This document shows, piece by piece, positions 1 through 6,392 of a DNA stretch of 9,477 nucleotides. Source of the stretch: Candidatus Nitrosocosmicus sp. GTDB taxonomy: Archaea > Thermoproteota > Nitrososphaeria > Nitrososphaerales > Nitrososphaeraceae. The DNA is taken from NCBI GenBank assembly GCA_030452275.1, contig JAKDMR010000058.1, positions 1 to 9,477 of the forward strand, written 5' to 3'. Below the pieces are notes generated by a model that was given only the letters and a program-made list of their open reading frames with translations, was not told the DNA's origin and did not search any database. Within the stretch, counting starts at the first letter, position 1; every line of letters begins with the position of its first letter. A program made the position numbers and the translations under genes.

Positions 1-242
1 TGTAATTATATCAATAAATTTGATACAAAGTTGTAATTTTCAATGGGCCGGGTCGGATGCAGGTCATAATTGCCTGTAACCGGCAGTTAGAATAGCAACC
101 AGACTATAGAATTCTACATGAATCTTCTCAACCCTACAAAATACTTGGTTCAAATCTGAAGAAATATGCTACAAAAATGATATTCCATTTTAACCTCAAC
201 CTGAGGATGAAAGTAGATCTATAAATTGATCACATGCGAATA
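1..242. other. Non-coding stretch with a small GC-rich foldable island
   Basis: I see no convincing gene here. The only structured part is a GC-rich island at about 45-90 in otherwise AT-rich DNA. It can fold into nested stems: GCCGG at 47-51 with CCGGC at 80-84, and GCAGG at 59-63 with CCTGT at 73-77 (one G-U pair), closing a 9-nt loop. It contains a CATAA stretch reminiscent of a methionine anticodon loop, but no T-arm follows, so it is not called a tRNA. It could be part of a small RNA or chance. Confidence 0.3.
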
Positions 243-256
243 TAAAAAATAAAAAA
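243..256 (-). terminator. T-rich terminator after the hydrolase remnant
   Basis: Read on the minus strand this is two T6 runs separated by one A, about 27 nt beyond the stop codon of the broken lipase-like gene. Archaeal transcription commonly ends at such T-runs without a hairpin. It fits as the terminator of that gene. Confidence 0.5.
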
Positions 257-282
257 TGGCTAATTATTTATATTGACGATTT

Positions 283-792
283 TCAATTTATACTAATCCC
301 AAGTAAAATTGGACGTGCTATGGTATATTCATTTTGAGTTTGTAAACTATTATGATAATCAAATGTATTGCCTATATTCATAAAATAATCTTCAGAATTT
401 ACACTCCATGTGGGAACTATCCCATCATCATAGCCGAAAATATATGGATTTCCGGATACAAATCTCATCCAATTACCGTAAATAGTATAATAGTCTGTAT
501 TTGGATTTTGTATTGCCTGAGTTGCCAGAGATTCAAATTTTAAATCATTTATTGCAGGGTAACACCAAACATCCCAGAATGCTAAAGGTGCACCTCTATT
601 GGGGGTTCCAATCATTATTAGATTTTTAACGCTATTGTTGCCGTCTTCCAAATAGACCATGGTATCCAATCCCCCCTTACTAAATCCAACTATGTTTACT
701 TTTTCAGATCCAGATTCTTGTTTAACTAGTTCTACTTTTTGTCTTAATTCATTAGCATGATCCTCTGAAGAACCACAACTACCGTCGATAAA
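283..792 (-). pseudogene. 5'-truncated lipase-type alpha/beta hydrolase
   Basis: An open frame of about 169 codons encodes the C-terminal part of a triacylglycerol-lipase-like alpha/beta hydrolase. Visible landmarks are the nucleophile elbow GFSKGG (serine codon 679-681), the following MIGTPNRGAPLA strand and loop, a probable catalytic acid in YDDGIVP, and a probable catalytic histidine in DYHNSLQ. The whole triad is therefore present. Upstream, the frame begins with a conserved-looking stretch (CGSSEDHANELR) and hits an in-frame TAA at 793-795. There is no ATG in this part, only a TTG at 667-669 that would start after the nucleophile serine. The N-terminal strands, the oxyanion-hole HG motif and any signal peptide are missing. 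Reading through the TAA gives about 19 more plausible residues before another stop at 853-855. I infer a decayed gene for a probably secreted esterase/lipase. The family call is firm; the exact substrate is unknown. Confidence 0.75.
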
Positions 793-880
793 TTAAATTA
801 TTAGGATAAATTTTTTACCACGGAATAATTTACTATCGATCACATTATCTAATTATGAAACAAAATACTAGCCTTTGACG

Positions 881-888
881 TTTTAATA
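881..888 (+). promoter_or_regulatory. TATA-like box before the 46-residue ORF
   Basis: TTTTAATA ends 16 nt before the ATG at 905. The spacing is slightly short for a leaderless archaeal transcript, so support is weak in such AT-rich DNA. Confidence 0.2.
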
Positions 889-904
889 CGAATATTTCGA
901 ATTT

Positions 905-1045
905 ATGATCGCAATTGTTTTATATTGTATGGATTATACAATAATAGCAATACTAATATTCCAAAGTCTGATTGGAGTTATTTTAGAGGGACAACGAAAA
1001 AAACACTTGGTTCAGAGGCGGTTTCATAGGCGCCAGAAAAATTAG
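905..1045 (+). CDS. Possible 46-residue single-span membrane peptide
   Basis: This short frame starts with ATG and ends with TAG. Residues about 2-28 are strongly hydrophobic (isoleucine, leucine, valine), interrupted only by a Cys-Met-Asp-Tyr patch. They are followed by a highly basic tail (residues 30-46 carry five Arg, four Lys and two His). That pattern fits an N-out/C-in single-pass membrane peptide obeying the positive-inside rule. A TATA-like box lies just upstream. It resembles no family I recognise. It sits alone between the broken hydrolase and the phosphatase. A hydrophobic frame can arise by chance in AT-rich DNA, so this is a candidate only. Confidence 0.3.
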   Translation: MIAIVLYCMDYTIIAILIFQSLIGVILEGQRKKHLVQRRFHRRQKN

Positions 1046-1251
1046 GTTGTATTATCCTTTAATGTTTATTATAATGTGAAAGCAAACGGTAAAAAAGTGA
1101 ACTTATGATCTTTATAATATTATTAGAAAAGGGAGATTACTATCAAGTACAAAAATTGAACTTGAATTTATTACGTGTTTTGGATGTTACTAATCTCTGG
1201 TTAGTTAGTAGTCAAGTTCTCTCTGAGCTTTTACAATATAATTTCGCTGAA

Positions 1252-1265
1252 TATAAATTTAAATA
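1252..1265 (+). promoter_or_regulatory. TATA box for the phosphatase gene
   Basis: The stretch TATAAATTTAAATA is centred roughly 30 nt upstream of the TTG at 1292. That is the distance expected for an archaeal TATA element driving a leaderless or nearly leaderless mRNA, and it supports the chosen TTG start. Confidence 0.4.
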
Positions 1266-1291
1266 TTTATTTCAAATTATTATAGTTAAAG

Positions 1292-1702
1292 TTGTTATTC
1301 AAAATAGTTGACAACAAATTGGCCATAGCGAGCGTCTGGGACCATAGTTATCAGATACTTAACGAAAGTATGTACCAAACAGATAGATATGAAAATGCAA
1401 AAATAAGTTGGCACGTACTTGATGTACGGGACTTAAATGATGATTCCACCAATTCTTTAGAAAGATATAAAGAAAAGATAGATCTTGCATGGGAATTAAT
1501 ACAAGAGCACGGAAAAGTTGTTATTTGTTGCGTAGCTGGAAGATCTAGAAGTAATGCGATTGCATTGGGTGTTCTTATCAAGTATTTTGGTATGGACTTT
1601 TATAAAGCATTAGAGTTTATCAAATCGAAGGTTCCAAGGTCTAATATAGATCCAGCTCATTTGGAAAAATTAAAGAATTTGTTTCATGTTACGTTACCTT
1701 GA
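1292..1702 (+). CDS. Dual-specificity/tyrosine protein phosphatase-like protein
   Basis: The 136-residue product matches the compact cysteine-phosphatase fold. It has an N-terminal strand resembling the usual start of these enzymes (KIVDNKLAIASVWD), a candidate general-acid segment rich in Asp (residues 44-51), and the signature P-loop CVAGRSRS with catalytic Cys80 and Arg86 (CX5R). After it come the helix of the fold and a C-terminal PAHLEKL motif like that of dual-specificity phosphatases. Such enzymes hydrolyse phosphotyrosine or phosphoserine/threonine through a cysteinyl-phosphate. The residue before the catalytic Cys is Cys79, where most relatives have His. The start is TTG: the frame closes at a stop at 1283-1285, and the first ATG (residue 27) would cut off the first strand. 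The gene stands alone with its own likely promoter, so its substrate is not indicated. It could also act on phosphoinositides or RNA 5' ends. Confidence 0.82.
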   Translation: MLFKIVDNKLAIASVWDHSYQILNESMYQTDRYENAKISWHVLDVRDLNDDSTNSLERYKEKIDLAWELIQEHGKVVICCVAGRSRSNAIALGVLIKYFGMDFYKALEFIKSKVPRSNIDPAHLEKLKNLFHVTLP

Positions 1703-1721
1703 TGTAAGATGATCTTTCTGG

Positions 1722-1743
1722 GAATCTAATGTTTTTAGGATTC
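1722..1743 (+). repeat. Hairpin just after the phosphatase stop
   Basis: GAATCTAA (1722-1729) pairs with TTAGGATTC (1735-1743) through eight base pairs with one bulged G, leaving a 5-nt loop. It begins 20 nt after the phosphatase stop codon. It may stabilise or terminate that transcript, but no T-run follows directly. Confidence 0.35.
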
Positions 1744-1812
1744 TATGATTTATACTTGATCCTCTTGATTATACCCTATGTCATTCGAAGGGACGATTAA
1801 TACTTTATCTTG

Positions 1813-2177
1813 ATGGTTTTTCAAGTTGAAACAACTTACAAGAATGCTAACAAACTCGGAAAAATTATTTCTTCTATACATTACATGATGGGTTCCGAGT
1901 TCCCCAAAAGCTTAAGTGATGACATGCAAATATTTAACAAGTCAATGATACTATAAAATTCTTTGGTAAAGGTGATGTCCGTTTAGTTAGATTGCGATCG
2001 AGTCCGTTTTTTTATAATTGTAACAATCTTATACATATAGCTAGTCTTTTGAATAATAAATGTATTTGGAATGTCTCTCTACATAACCAGATCTACCACT
2101 ATATTCATGATTCATCTAACAATTACGTTGTAGTATTACTAGAAAAAAATAGATTCTACCAAAATCTGATTCTATAA
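1813..2177 (+). pseudogene. Possible decayed small gene in two frames
   Basis: An ATG-started frame from 1813 to 1956 encodes 47 residues of protein-like composition (charged and polar, MVFQVETTYKNANKLGK at the start). Before it stops, a second frame opens at 1938 and runs to 2177, containing FFGKGDVRLVRLRS and then a tyrosine/asparagine/histidine-rich tail. Joined at about 1938-1956 they would give one protein of about 115-125 residues, suggesting a single frameshift in a once intact gene. I do not recognise a family. Alternatively only the 47-residue frame is real, or neither is, since both are short and AT-rich. Two inverted repeats lie inside it: AAGTTG/CAACTT at 1823-1837, and AACTCGGAA 1853-1861 with TTCCGAGTT 1893-1901. 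Confidence 0.25.
1853..1901. repeat. Perfect 9-bp inverted repeat
   Basis: AACTCGGAA at 1853-1861 is the exact reverse complement of TTCCGAGTT at 1893-1901, with a 31-nt spacer. A second, tighter hairpin (AAGTTG-AAA-CAACTT, 1823-1837) lies just upstream. It could be a structured RNA, a protein-binding palindrome or chance. Confidence 0.4.
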
Positions 2178-2184
2178 TATTGTC

Positions 2185-2212
2185 TGATGTATCATGTCAT
2201 AGTAATACATCA
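2185..2212. repeat. 8-bp hairpin covering the nucleotidyltransferase stop codon
   Basis: TGATGTAT (2185-2192) and ATACATCA (2205-2212) are exact reverse complements around a 12-nt loop. On the minus strand the first stem arm begins with the TGA stop of the nucleotidyltransferase gene. On the plus strand the stem is followed directly by T5. It may mark a transcript end for either strand. Confidence 0.45.
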
Positions 2213-3292
2213 TTTTTCATATTCCTTATTTGTTTTATTATTTAGAGAATTCAGTTCGCTTTCTAGTTGGGAAATTAATTTTTGATTAATTGATTCTCTT
2301 AGATTCATCAAAAATGTGTATTTATTATTTAATTCTTTAAATTCTTCTACTTTTACAAGCGATTTTAGTATCCCAGAAAGACCACTAACTTCCATTCCTT
2401 GACTTAATATTGTAATCAGTACCAATTGAACGGCAAATCGGGCAGTGTATATGGAAGCGTTGTATAAATTACTTGCTAGTAATCCGTTGGCTTCTCGAAG
2501 TGTTTCCTTGGCTAACCACATTCTTCGTCTTTGTGACCTTGTAAGATGATGTTCATTTGCTTCTAACAACTTCTTTTCTGATGTTGTTAAAATCTCATCA
2601 GCTATTTTTAATGTAGAAGATCCATCATTTTTATTGGCAATTTTCAAATTGTGTATATCTAAAAATACATCCACGAAGTTTGGAGCATATTTTTGTAAGG
2701 AATTGACGAACCACTTAGGCTTTTGAAATTTGCATTTGCTAAAACATAACCATAGCGTACCCATTATGTTTGAAGCATCTCTTAAAGCCAACTCAGTAAT
2801 ATTCTTGTTATCAACATGTGATTTGGCTTCATTTAGAAACATTCTACTTGTATTTAGTGCATTTAGGACATGTTCATATCCTAACTTTGCACGTGAAGCT
2901 GCATTTATGAGATTATAGCCAGAATTTTCGGTTTGATAAAGACATCGGGAATTTGCTATGCGTCCGGCAATTCGAAGCTCTGCAAAATCCAAGTTATTTG
3001 ACTTGAATTTATCGAGACACGTCTGCTGGTTATAATATTCTACAAAAATATCTATGTCTCTAACATGAAATTTGTCATCGGGTGGCGTATCTATGTCATT
3101 AATAAAAGCCATTAAATCGATATCCGAATCTTTAGTAGACCAGCCTAGCGAAACTGATCCAGTTAACATTATCGAATTTATCGCGTTATTCTTAATAAGA
3201 TTTGGAAGTAAATCCAAGGCAATTTTAAATCTCTGGTTAGAGGACTCATTTATTACTTGTTCGTTCTTGCCGTTATTTTGATCCAATGACAA
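2210..3292 (-). CDS. Polymerase-beta-type nucleotidyltransferase with helical C-terminal domains
   Basis: The 360-residue product has the nucleotidyltransferase core GSVSLGWSTKDSDIDL at residues 45-60 (Gly45-Ser46, metal-binding Asp57 and Asp59). A probable third carboxylate is Asp81 in the strand VRDIDIFVEY. Such enzymes transfer a nucleotide to a small molecule, RNA or protein. After the core come about 90 mainly helical residues (about 130-215, containing a KPKWF motif) resembling the accessory domain of kanamycin-nucleotidyltransferase-like proteins. A second helical block follows (about 250-345, from TRSQRRRMW), HEPN-like in its ALxxG/YNASIYTARFA pattern but without an obvious RNase Rx4-6H motif. 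The start is TTG: the frame has no ATG before the core and is closed by a stop at 3317-3319. The gene is monocistronic. Possible roles are antibiotic inactivation, a toxin-antitoxin-like module or small-molecule tailoring; the sequence does not decide. Confidence 0.75.
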   Translation of the reverse strand: MSLDQNNGKNEQVINESSNQRFKIALDLLPNLIKNNAINSIMLTGSVSLGWSTKDSDIDLMAFINDIDTPPDDKFHVRDIDIFVEYYNQQTCLDKFKSNNLDFAELRIAGRIANSRCLYQTENSGYNLINAASRAKLGYEHVLNALNTSRMFLNEAKSHVDNKNITELALRDASNIMGTLWLCFSKCKFQKPKWFVNSLQKYAPNFVDVFLDIHNLKIANKNDGSSTLKIADEILTTSEKKLLEANEHHLTRSQRRRMWLAKETLREANGLLASNLYNASIYTARFAVQLVLITILSQGMEVSGLSGILKSLVKVEEFKELNNKYTFLMNLRESINQKLISQLESELNSLNNKTNKEYEK

Positions 3293-3326
3293 CTTCGTTT
3301 TTAGTCCGGCAGTACTTTACTTGTGC

Positions 3327-3342
3327 TATAAGATAAATATAG
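3327..3342 (-). promoter_or_regulatory. TATA-like promoter of the nucleotidyltransferase gene
   Basis: On the minus strand this reads CTATATTTATCTTATA, centred about 43 nt before the TTG start. A transcript would begin about 10-20 nt upstream of that codon. Plausible but not distinctive in AT-rich DNA. Confidence 0.3.
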
Positions 3343-3423
3343 TCTTGAATAAACACGTCACCCTATTTCGACAATCTGAAAATCCTAACTGAGATTTGGG
3401 GAACATTCCGAAATACTGATATT

Positions 3424-3437
3424 AAAAATAAAAAAAA
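3424..3437 (-). terminator. T-run terminator after the 89-residue ORF
   Basis: Read on the minus strand this is T7, A, T5, lying about 40 nt beyond the stop of the small gene at 3478. It fits a hairpin-independent archaeal terminator. Confidence 0.5.
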
Positions 3438-3477
3438 TTTAGGCTATTTCTTTCTGCAAAAAGGTCTATGTGGATTT

Positions 3478-3747
3478 TTAAAATCTTTCAGAGCCTTTTG
3501 GTCTTTGAACTAAGTTTACCTTAAAATCATAGTCATCTACATTTTGAGAGGGGCCAGACAATTTTACGTGGCCTTCGCGAACTAATGCTTCTTTCATCTT
3601 AAGATGTATGGCCTTCTCATCATCATGCGAGAGGTCTTGATAATTCAACCCAAGGGATGTCACTATCTCTCTTATTAAAACACCTTTAACGTGCATCATT
3701 GTGTTAATGGATGGAATACATATAAATATTCCTGCGGCTTGTCTCAT
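3478..3747 (-). CDS. Hypothetical protein, 89 residues
   Basis: I do not recognise this family. The ATG at 3745-3747 is preferred over the adjacent TTG at 3748-3750. An internal Met-Met pair 17-18 residues in could be the true start and would remove a short hydrophobic lead (GIFICIPSIN). The body looks like a small soluble alpha/beta protein. A helical stretch VKGVLIREIVTSLGL is followed by an acidic turn (SHDDE), a second charged helix (KAIHLKMKEALVREG), and a polar tail with YDFKVNLVQRPKG. Two helices plus a short basic strand could suit a winged-helix-like DNA binder, but no diagnostic motif is visible. It is flanked by non-coding DNA and followed by a clear T-run terminator, which favours a real gene. 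Confidence 0.5.
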   Translation of the reverse strand: MRQAAGIFICIPSINTMMHVKGVLIREIVTSLGLNYQDLSHDDEKAIHLKMKEALVREGHVKLSGPSQNVDDYDFKVNLVQRPKGSERF

Positions 3748-4155
3748 CAATTAAATTCCATTAGTAGACAATATTTCAATGAAAAATGGCAACTTTAAAT
3801 AACTAATTCGCTTGTATATCAAAGACGTATTTTGTTGATTTCTTTCATTAGGTCATAACAAGATAGATAAATCTCTACTGCTATCTGTTAGCCAAAAGCA
3901 TATCCATATCAAGAATATCTGGCCCAGAAAATAGATCTTAGTTTGCTGTCTTAATATTTGTATTAATCATATTGCAAGATTTGTAGAATTAAATGCAGTC
4001 AGTGAAATTTTGTTATGTTATGGATTATTATGTTCAATCAATGCATTTAATCCTTGTACTGGATATTCAGGTCGTAAAAAGTACACGCATAAAAAAGTAT
4101 GGTTTATGTTTTGTCAGGATCAATAAATTATATTTTTAATCGAGATCTTGATACA
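3748..4155. other. 408-bp intergenic stretch
   Basis: No confident gene lies here. On the minus strand, 3793-3800 reads ATTTAAAG, a TATA-like box about 50 nt before the 89-residue gene. A 48-residue plus-strand frame (3993-4139) ends just before the dehydrogenase stop codon but has no recognisable features. A weak hairpin pairs TGTACT (4055-4060) with AGTACA (4080-4085). The T6 run of the dehydrogenase terminator is at 4091-4096. Confidence 0.4.
4091..4096 (-). terminator. Weak T-run beyond the end of the five-gene cluster
   Basis: A T6 run on the minus strand lies about 60 nt downstream of the dehydrogenase stop. A looser T-rich patch also occurs nearer the gene (4134-4137 region, other strand). 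It is the likely end of the cluster transcript, with modest support. Confidence 0.3.
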
Positions 4156-5016
4156 TTATGAATCGTTTGTTATACCTGAAGTAGATTTAAATTCGCTCTT
4201 GGCATATTCTTCAAATTCACTGTCAGGCAATTTTTGTCGCATCTTGATAAAAGAAATTGCATCATCTCCTATTACATATCTAGTATCAGGAGAGTCTGTT
4301 AATACTGCATGCATTATTCCTTCTGCAACCTTGATAGGTTCAATTCCTTTCTTCATTTTTTCTTGCAATCCATTTATCATTTCTTCTATTGCAATGGAAT
4401 GCTTATCCCTCTTTTTTCTCATCAAAGCAGAATTCAAAAGATCTGTCTTAACAAATCCGGGTTCAATTAAAATAGCTTTAATTCCTAATGACTCTATTTC
4501 AAATTTTAGAGACTCGGTCCATCCTTCAAGGGCAAATTTTGTACTGCAATAAGATGAGAATAGTGGACCACCAACCTTCCCGGCAACAGAAGTTACGTTG
4601 ACTATGATTCCACTCTTTTGTCTTTTCATAATTTCTAGTATCGGTAATGTAGTTCTAATTACACCAAAAAAATTGGTCTCAAAGATCTCTTTAGTTTCTT
4701 CAAGTGTAGTATCCTGTACACTCGAAACAAGACCGACTCCTGCATTGTTAACTAGTATATCTATGCCTCCCTCTTGAAATAAAATGTGTTCTATTACATT
4801 TCTTATCGAATTATCATCATTTACATCAAGTTGCAAAACTTCCAAGGATAGGTTTTCAGATTCTGCAATATCAATTAATCGTGGGGATTTTTCCAAATTA
4901 CGCATCGTTGCATAAGTTTTAAAGTTATTTCTAGCAAAAAATAATGATGTTTCAAATCCTATCCCACTAGAACATCCAGTAATGATCACAACTCCTTTCT
5001 TTCCGATATCGTTCAT
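4156..5016 (-). CDS. Classical short-chain dehydrogenase/reductase
   Basis: The 286-residue protein is a textbook classical SDR with a Rossmann fold. The cofactor-binding motif is TGCSSGIG (residues 13-20), an acidic LDV at about 63-65 follows the third strand, and NNAG is at 90-93. The catalytic tetrad is visible as Asn115, Ser143, Tyr156 and Lys160 (YCSTK). Arg39 after the second strand (ATMRN) suggests a preference for NADP(H). Members oxidise or reduce alcohol/ketone groups on sugars, lipids or polyketides; the C-terminal substrate-binding part (about 190-260) gives no clear specificity. The ATG overlaps the radical SAM stop by one base (TGATG), so the two are translationally coupled. It is the last gene of the cluster, probably making a redox change on the same product. 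SDR assignment is very safe; substrate unknown. Confidence 0.93.
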   Translation of the reverse strand: MNDIGKKGVVIITGCSSGIGFETSLFFARNNFKTYATMRNLEKSPRLIDIAESENLSLEVLQLDVNDDNSIRNVIEHILFQEGGIDILVNNAGVGLVSSVQDTTLEETKEIFETNFFGVIRTTLPILEIMKRQKSGIIVNVTSVAGKVGGPLFSSYCSTKFALEGWTESLKFEIESLGIKAILIEPGFVKTDLLNSALMRKKRDKHSIAIEEMINGLQEKMKKGIEPIKVAEGIMHAVLTDSPDTRYVIGDDAISFIKMRQKLPDSEFEEYAKSEFKSTSGITNDS

Positions 5017-6392
5017 CAGCTTAAGTTAAAAAGTTTAGTTAAATTCTTTTCTAACAAATCTATATAATCCGATGATAAACAGCTATTTGGACCGAAAGTT
5101 GAACGAAATTTATCTACGTATCTTCTATCATAACATAACTTGTTACCTATTAGTCCAGTATACTGATATAGAGCGTTTCCCTTATCTCCAACTTTTATCA
5201 ATCCCTGATTAATCCCCTGTTTATATAACTGAGTATCAATATATGGGGTTGGTAAAGTCACAGAGACTCTTACCCGATTATCGAGTTTAGATAGAAAGCG
5301 CATGGTTTTTGAAATGGTCTCTTTAGTTTCATTAGGAAGACCAAATAGTATAAACATTAATGGATTTAATCCAAGTTTTGCCATGTTATTTATATGTTCA
5401 GCTGCGGATTCCAAACGGTTGTCCTTGCCTATTTTTCTCAGAATCGATTCATTTCCAGTTTCAAGTCCAAATTCTAAGGAAATAAATTTAGCCTTTTGAA
5501 ATCGTCGAATTTTTTCATCAGATAAAAAAGATAAATTAGATTGACAACCAAATTGTAATGGAATCTTTTCCAATCGCTCTAAAACGTCGAATGCCCAATC
5601 GTCATTAGCACCAAAGGATTCGTCAATAAAATATACATAGTCTTTTCTCGAGTGACTCGCAAGCCATTTCAACTCTTCCTCTACTTTTGAAGGATGTTTT
5701 GTTCTATACTTACTTCTATGGGTTATAGTATTACAAAAACTACATTGGTAGGGACAACCTCTTGACCCTTCATACAAATGTCCAAATTTTGACATGTTAG
5801 GGTGATTATGTGCAGCGTAGTTTACTCCAATAGTTTCCTCATATGCTATCCTTGGCAATTCATTAAGAGAACGTACAATTGCAGGATATGCGCGATCTTG
5901 ACTCGGGCTAGTCATTAAACCGTCAATATCATCTAGAGGCTGATCTTCGATCAATCTAGATACTGCGATTGAAATTGAAAACTCTGCTTCTCCGAGGATA
6001 ACAGAGTCTATTCCTAATGCGAGTAATTCCTTCCAATGAGCAGCTACGTGTGGGCCAAATACTATAATTTTTGGGAGAGGTCTTGTACCAAAGACCTCTT
6101 TCACTTTGCGCCATTGGATAAGAAAGTTTTCTAATCCCAAGGGATGATTATTCCATTGGAGATAACTGTTTGTAGTTGAGAGTACCAAGATGTCTGAACT
6201 TTTGGCAAATATGCAGTCTGATTCAGTCTCCCATAAGTTTACGAGCCTGCATTCACCGTATTTTTTACATGTTGCAATAGCATATAAAATATCTAAGGGT
6301 TCTTCTTTTTTTCGAGAGCCTTGATATAAAGATGGAGTAGTATGAAAGTCGGTTGAAATAAAACCAATTCGAGGATATTTACTGATTTTCAT
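5016..6392 (-). CDS. Radical SAM enzyme with B12-binding-like N-terminal domain
   Basis: The 458-residue protein has two parts. Residues 1-165 form a Rossmann-like domain of the cobalamin-binding type found in class B radical SAM enzymes; the segment IIVFGPHVAAHW...IDSVILGEAE is the usual strand-loop-strand before the linker. The canonical B12-ligating DxHxxG signature is not visible. From about 205 the radical SAM barrel starts, with the [4Fe-4S] motif CPYQCSFC (Cys213, Cys217, Cys220). Further landmarks are FIDESFGAND (255-264), LEFGLETGNE (306-315) and FGLPNET (350-356). These enzymes use S-adenosylmethionine to make a 5'-deoxyadenosyl radical for methylation, thiolation, rearrangement or ring closure. 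The ATG overlaps the glycosyltransferase stop by 4 nt (ATGA), and the stop overlaps the dehydrogenase start. It is likely a tailoring enzyme of this cluster; the reaction cannot be assigned. Confidence 0.9.
   Translation of the reverse strand: MKISKYPRIGFISTDFHTTPSLYQGSRKKEEPLDILYAIATCKKYGECRLVNLWETESDCIFAKSSDILVLSTTNSYLQWNNHPLGLENFLIQWRKVKEVFGTRPLPKIIVFGPHVAAHWKELLALGIDSVILGEAEFSISIAVSRLIEDQPLDDIDGLMTSPSQDRAYPAIVRSLNELPRIAYEETIGVNYAAHNHPNMSKFGHLYEGSRGCPYQCSFCNTITHRSKYRTKHPSKVEEELKWLASHSRKDYVYFIDESFGANDDWAFDVLERLEKIPLQFGCQSNLSFLSDEKIRRFQKAKFISLEFGLETGNESILRKIGKDNRLESAAEHINNMAKLGLNPLMFILFGLPNETKETISKTMRFLSKLDNRVRVSVTLPTPYIDTQLYKQGINQGLIKVGDKGNALYQYTGLIGNKLCYDRRYVDKFRSTFGPNSCLSSDYIDLLEKNLTKLFNLS

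Noticed and set aside
45..130. tRNA-Met-like element (GTCATAA loop in a short stem)
   Set aside because: The anticodon-like stem has only four of five pairs, no T-arm with GGTTCRAATCC follows at the right distance, and no acceptor stem closes it.
172..215. C/D-box sRNA (ATGATA, CTGA, GATGA-like boxes)
   Set aside because: The boxes only approximately match RUGAUGA/CUGA, and no final D box is found at the expected distance.
1105..1311. 68-codon plus-strand frame starting with ATG
   Set aside because: It overlaps the phosphatase start and its promoter region, and its sequence is Leu/Ile/Asn-rich without any recognisable motif. It looks like a chance frame in AT-rich DNA.
2210..3292. Link between the nucleotidyltransferase and the five-gene cluster, by analogy with lasso peptide clusters that carry a kinase and a nucleotidyltransferase
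   Set aside because: It is separated from the cluster by about 860 bp, including another gene, terminators and its own promoter. Lasso-associated nucleotidyltransferases, as I recall, also belong to a different family.
3993..4139. 48-residue plus-strand frame with ATG and a TATA-like patch about 27 nt upstream
   Set aside because: No motif or family resemblance, Tyr/Ile/Val/Lys-rich as expected from AT-rich noise, and it runs into the terminator region of the dehydrogenase. Conservation would be needed to accept it.
4148..4552. 134-codon plus-strand frame
   Set aside because: It lies wholly antisense to the well-supported dehydrogenase gene and has no motif.
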